64,000 nucleotides of DNA from Shinella zoogloeoides (GTDB lineage: Bacteria; Pseudomonadota; Alphaproteobacteria; Rhizobiales; Rhizobiaceae), in the NCBI RefSeq assembly GCF_020883495.1, contig NZ_CP086610.1:1841501-1905500 (forward strand). Reading direction: 5' to 3'. Both the position numbers and the translations under genes were made by a program. The number at the start of each line of letters is the position of its first letter. The stretch's first letter is position 1. This document shows, piece by piece, positions 61,677-64,000 of the stretch. Below the pieces are notes generated by a model, which was given only the letters and a program-made list of their open reading frames with translations, made no database searches and was not told where the DNA came from.

Positions 61677-61749
61677 GAGTATAGACGTTTCAGCCTTCCA
61701 CAATATTGACGCGCACAGCGAAAATTGAACGAAGCCGAGGGGAACATTC

Positions 61750-62682
61750 TTAACGGGCCGGTTGGGGAACGGCATATCTGCCTAAACCCGCACCACGCCC
61801 CAGAATACATGCCTTGAGGACAGCGACGATAAGGATCGCCAGGCCAAGACCGGCAACGATATCGACGAAATAATGACTGCCGTGCGAAATCGCCGAGATA
61901 GCCATGCCGATATTCAGAAGCACCATCGGCCATTTCACTGCGCGGACCGCTGATGCCGCCCATGCGCAAAGAAAAGCAGTGCCGGCGTGTACGGAAGGAA
62001 ATGTCAGGATACCGGCGGCTCTATCGGCCGAGAGCAAAAAGGCCACGGAATCCCTTACGGCATGGAACTGCTTCAGGAAGGCATAGCCGAAATATGGATT
62101 GAGGTTTTTCAGGGACGCAGGATCAACGTCGAGCGTGACATGCGCGCCCAATGCGGGAAACCAGATCGAAATCACGCTCGCGGACATGCAGAGCAGGCCG
62201 AATGCGGCGACAAGCATGTAACCTCGTACCGCATGTCCTAGCACCACGAGAAGCAGCGGAAGCAGGAGAAGCTGGTACATGAAGCTCTGGTACGCGGCAA
62301 AAAGGGCCGTGGCGAGCCAGGGTATCCCGTCAATCACATGCGCGAAGGCGAGCCAATCGAAGCCGAGGCTCCGGTCGAGGCCGAGCAGCCTTTCGTCCGC
62401 AAGAGGCAAGGCGAAGGAAATCGCCGTATAGCTCCAGACGAGACCGGCATAGGAGATCAGGACTGCGCATCCCAGCACATCCATGAGGCCACGCAACATG
62501 ATCATGCCGCGCCAGTGCAGATAGAAGGCAAGCGCGAACAGCAGGACGACTGACGGCAGGACGCTGTAGAACGACTGCCGGTCGAGCGTGACCTTCGTCC
62601 AGGGAAGCACGAGCAACCCGCAGCATGCGGCAACCGTCACCGTAAAGAGTGCGATACGTGCGCGTGTCAATTCTGAAGACAT
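61750..62682 (-). CDS. PAP2 superfamily membrane phosphatase
   Basis: 310 aa with about nine hydrophobic helices. PAP2 catalytic motifs are FPSVHAGTAFLCAW (motif 2) and ISHGSHYFVDIVAG (motif 3); motif 1 is less clear, around LKQFHAVRDSVAF. It resembles phosphatidic acid phosphatase or lipid-phosphate hydrolases of bacterial inner membranes, and could also be an inositol-phosphoceramide synthase-like enzyme. Start 62682 (MSSELTRAR) is preferred; the preceding TTG is in frame. Its substrate and the relation to neighbours are unknown. The base composition is slightly lower in GC than its neighbours. Confidence 0.8.
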   Translation of the reverse strand: MSSELTRARIALFTVTVAACCGLLVLPWTKVTLDRQSFYSVLPSVVLLFALAFYLHWRGMIMLRGLMDVLGCAVLISYAGLVWSYTAISFALPLADERLLGLDRSLGFDWLAFAHVIDGIPWLATALFAAYQSFMYQLLLLPLLLVVLGHAVRGYMLVAAFGLLCMSASVISIWFPALGAHVTLDVDPASLKNLNPYFGYAFLKQFHAVRDSVAFLLSADRAAGILTFPSVHAGTAFLCAWAASAVRAVKWPMVLLNIGMAISAISHGSHYFVDIVAGLGLAILIVAVLKACILGRGAGLGRYAVPQPAR

Positions 62683-62749
62683 CAATTCCCGTTCCGGCTG
62701 GAGACGAGTTCAATATCCGACGCGCGGCTAAAGATACTTTAAACAGTCC

Positions 62750-63736
62750 TCAAAATAAGCCCGCGCCAAGGGCAGCCAGCAGCACGGCAAAGGCCAGAAC
62801 GGCGCAGGCCCCGGAGAAGATGCGGAGCGACAGATCGATATCGGCGGCCGTTGCGACGGTGCGGCCGCTGGCGTTCATCATCGGCTCGTCGACGCGCGCG
62901 CCGCCATAGATGCGCGGGCCGGCGAGACCGATGCCGAGCGCGCCGGCCATCGCCGCTTCCGGCCAGCCGGAATTGGGCGAGCGATGGAGGCCGGCATCGC
63001 GCAGCGCCGCGCCTATCGCCGCCCGCGCCGCCGCCCTGCCCTTGGCCATCCATGCACCGGCGGCGATGAAGAGGATGGAAAGGCGGGCTGCCGGCCAGTT
63101 GGCGAGATCGTCGAGGCGGGCGGAGGCCCAGCCGAAATCGAGATATTTCGCATTCTTGTGGCCGATCATGGAATCGGCCGTATTCAGCATCTTGTAGGCG
63201 AAGAGGCCCGGCAGGCCGAACAGCGCATACCAGAAGGCCGGCGCGACGACGCCGTCGGAGAAATTCTCCGCAAGGCTTTCGATGCCGGCGCGGCAGACGG
63301 CCGGCTCGTCCAGCGTCGCCGGATCGCGGCCGACGATCATCGACACCGCCTGCCTGCCCCCCTCGATGCCGCCTTCGCGCAGGCCGACGGAAACGGCGCG
63401 CACATGATCGTGAAGGCTTTTCTGGGCGAGAAAGACGGCGACAACCGCAATCTCTATGGCCGCGCCGAACAGCCCGAACGATGCCAGAACCCGATGCAGG
63501 ACGACGCCGAGGAAGACGCTGGCGGCAAGCAACACGGCGATACCGGTTGCGCCGTTGAAGCGCCGCGTCTCGGCGGAAAGGCGCTTTTCATTGAAGAGCC
63601 GGTCCATCGCGCCGATCGCCTTGCCGAACAGCACGACCGGATGCGGCACGCGCCGCCAGAGTGCGTCGGGGTCGCCGACGATGCGGTCCAGCACCAGCGC
63701 GAGGAACAGGATGAAGAGCGTGCAGCCCATGCCCAT
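62750..63736 (-). CDS. cobD: Adenosylcobinamide-phosphate synthase
   Basis: 328 aa polytopic membrane protein of the CbiB/CobD family, which attaches aminopropanol phosphate to adenosylcobyric acid. Blocks: LDRIVGDPDALWRRVPHPVV at the N-terminus, ESLAENFSDGVVAPAFWYAL, FGLPGLFAYKMLNTADSMIG, HRSPNSGWPEAAMAGALGI and a C-terminal hydrophobic segment. Length is standard. It begins three bases after the cobC stop, in one cobalamin operon. Start 63736 or 63730. Confidence 0.94.
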   Translation of the reverse strand: MGMGCTLFILFLALVLDRIVGDPDALWRRVPHPVVLFGKAIGAMDRLFNEKRLSAETRRFNGATGIAVLLAASVFLGVVLHRVLASFGLFGAAIEIAVVAVFLAQKSLHDHVRAVSVGLREGGIEGGRQAVSMIVGRDPATLDEPAVCRAGIESLAENFSDGVVAPAFWYALFGLPGLFAYKMLNTADSMIGHKNAKYLDFGWASARLDDLANWPAARLSILFIAAGAWMAKGRAAARAAIGAALRDAGLHRSPNSGWPEAAMAGALGIGLAGPRIYGGARVDEPMMNASGRTVATAADIDLSLRIFSGACAVLAFAVLLAALGAGLF

Positions 63737-63739
63737 GGT

Positions 63740-64000
63740 TCAGCCCATCACCGCGCCGAGCGCGGCGGCAAGCCGGGCGTCCGACGCCGCATCCGGCGCA
63801 AGGCCGAAGCGCAGCCAGCGGGGATTGTAGTCGAAGGGCCGCACCAGAATATGATGGCGGCAAAGGCCTTCATGGATGGCGGCGGCCGCGGCATGGTCGA
63901 CCAGCGAGAACAGGCCGGTGCCGCCGGCGACAGCAAGCCCGGCACCGGCAAGCGCCGCATCCAGCGCGGCCTTGCGCTGCGCGATATCGTGGCGGATGCC
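63740..64000 (-). CDS. cobC: L-threonine-O-3-phosphate decarboxylase CobC, C-terminal part
   Basis: The last 86 residues of a gene that runs off the window's right edge. The reading from 64000 includes GIRHDIAQRKAALDAALAGA, AGGTGLFSLVDHAAAAAIHE and the conserved ILVRPFDYNPRWLRFGLAP, which ends PLP-dependent CobC proteins. The enzyme makes aminopropanol phosphate used by CobD, whose gene starts three bases downstream. Truncation is due to the window limit, not mutation. Confidence 0.88.
   Translation of the reverse strand, partial: GIRHDIAQRKAALDAALAGAGLAVAGGTGLFSLVDHAAAAAIHEGLCRHHILVRPFDYNPRWLRFGLAPDAASDARLAAALGAVMG

Overview
The window reads as chromosomal DNA of a GC-rich alphaproteobacterium in the Rhizobiaceae (Shinella, Ensifer/Sinorhizobium, Agrobacterium or Rhizobium type). 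The evidence is the very-long-chain fatty acid lipid A cluster headed by acpXL, the fixNOQP and fixGHIS operons with FnrN and hemN, an aerobic-type cobalamin gene set, the alphaproteobacterial usg gene, and two RIME-like intergenic palindromic elements. I see no rRNA, tRNA, CRISPR array, prophage, transposase or integrase. The species call is inference from gene content.

Layout. 1-5.2 kb: housekeeping and orphan genes (usg, DUF2270, TPR methyltransferase, 3-hydroxyisobutyrate dehydrogenase family, an Lrp regulator, a UDG and a secreted nuclease). 5.3-9.4 kb: a sensor kinase, dgkA and the divergent cobalamin genes cobT and cobS; cobD and cobC lie at the other end of the window (62.7-64 kb). 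9.4-17.5 kb: DUF1289 protein with an aspartyl protease, an ABC-2 exporter, a TSUP permease, an extensin-like lipoprotein, a chemoreceptor and a YciA-type thioesterase. An unassigned gap at 13.0-13.25 kb looks like a small RNA gene. 17.6-24.5 kb: a GGDEF-EAL protein, an extended uvrB, a J-domain protein and dusA.

24.6-29.7 kb is a zinc-homeostasis block: zur-znuB-znuC facing znuA, then a COG0523 GTPase, with Zur-box-like palindromes in front of znuA/znuC and in front of the GTPase. 30.9-41.2 kb is a catabolic island for a beta-mannoside-like sugar: binding protein, two permeases, ATPase, GH2 mannosidase, TIM-barrel isomerase, Gfo/Idh/MocA dehydrogenase, and a divergent LacI-family regulator. 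A ten-base LacI-type half-palindrome is shared between the binding-protein promoter and the promoter of the neighbouring gnd.

42.9-53.2 kb is the microaerobic respiration block: fixGHIS, fixNOQP, a hemerythrin-like protein and a PAS protein, with FNR/FixK boxes. 53.4-58.8 kb is the lipid A C28-chain cluster acpXL-fabZ-fabF2-fabF1-adh-lpxXL, in which one ketosynthase appears to have lost its catalytic residues. 58.9-61.2 kb carries hemN and fnrN facing each other across FNR boxes. FnrN, with its four-cysteine oxygen sensor, is the likely controller of hemN, both fix operons and itself. The window ends with an L,D-transpeptidase, a PAP2 phosphatase, cobD and a truncated cobC.

Most genes are ordinary for the group. 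The least explained items are the C-rich-loop RNA candidate, the non-catalytic ketosynthase, the UvrB tail repeats, the shared LacI-type operator at gnd, and several isolated palindromes. Functions come from recognised motifs and gene order; no database search was possible.
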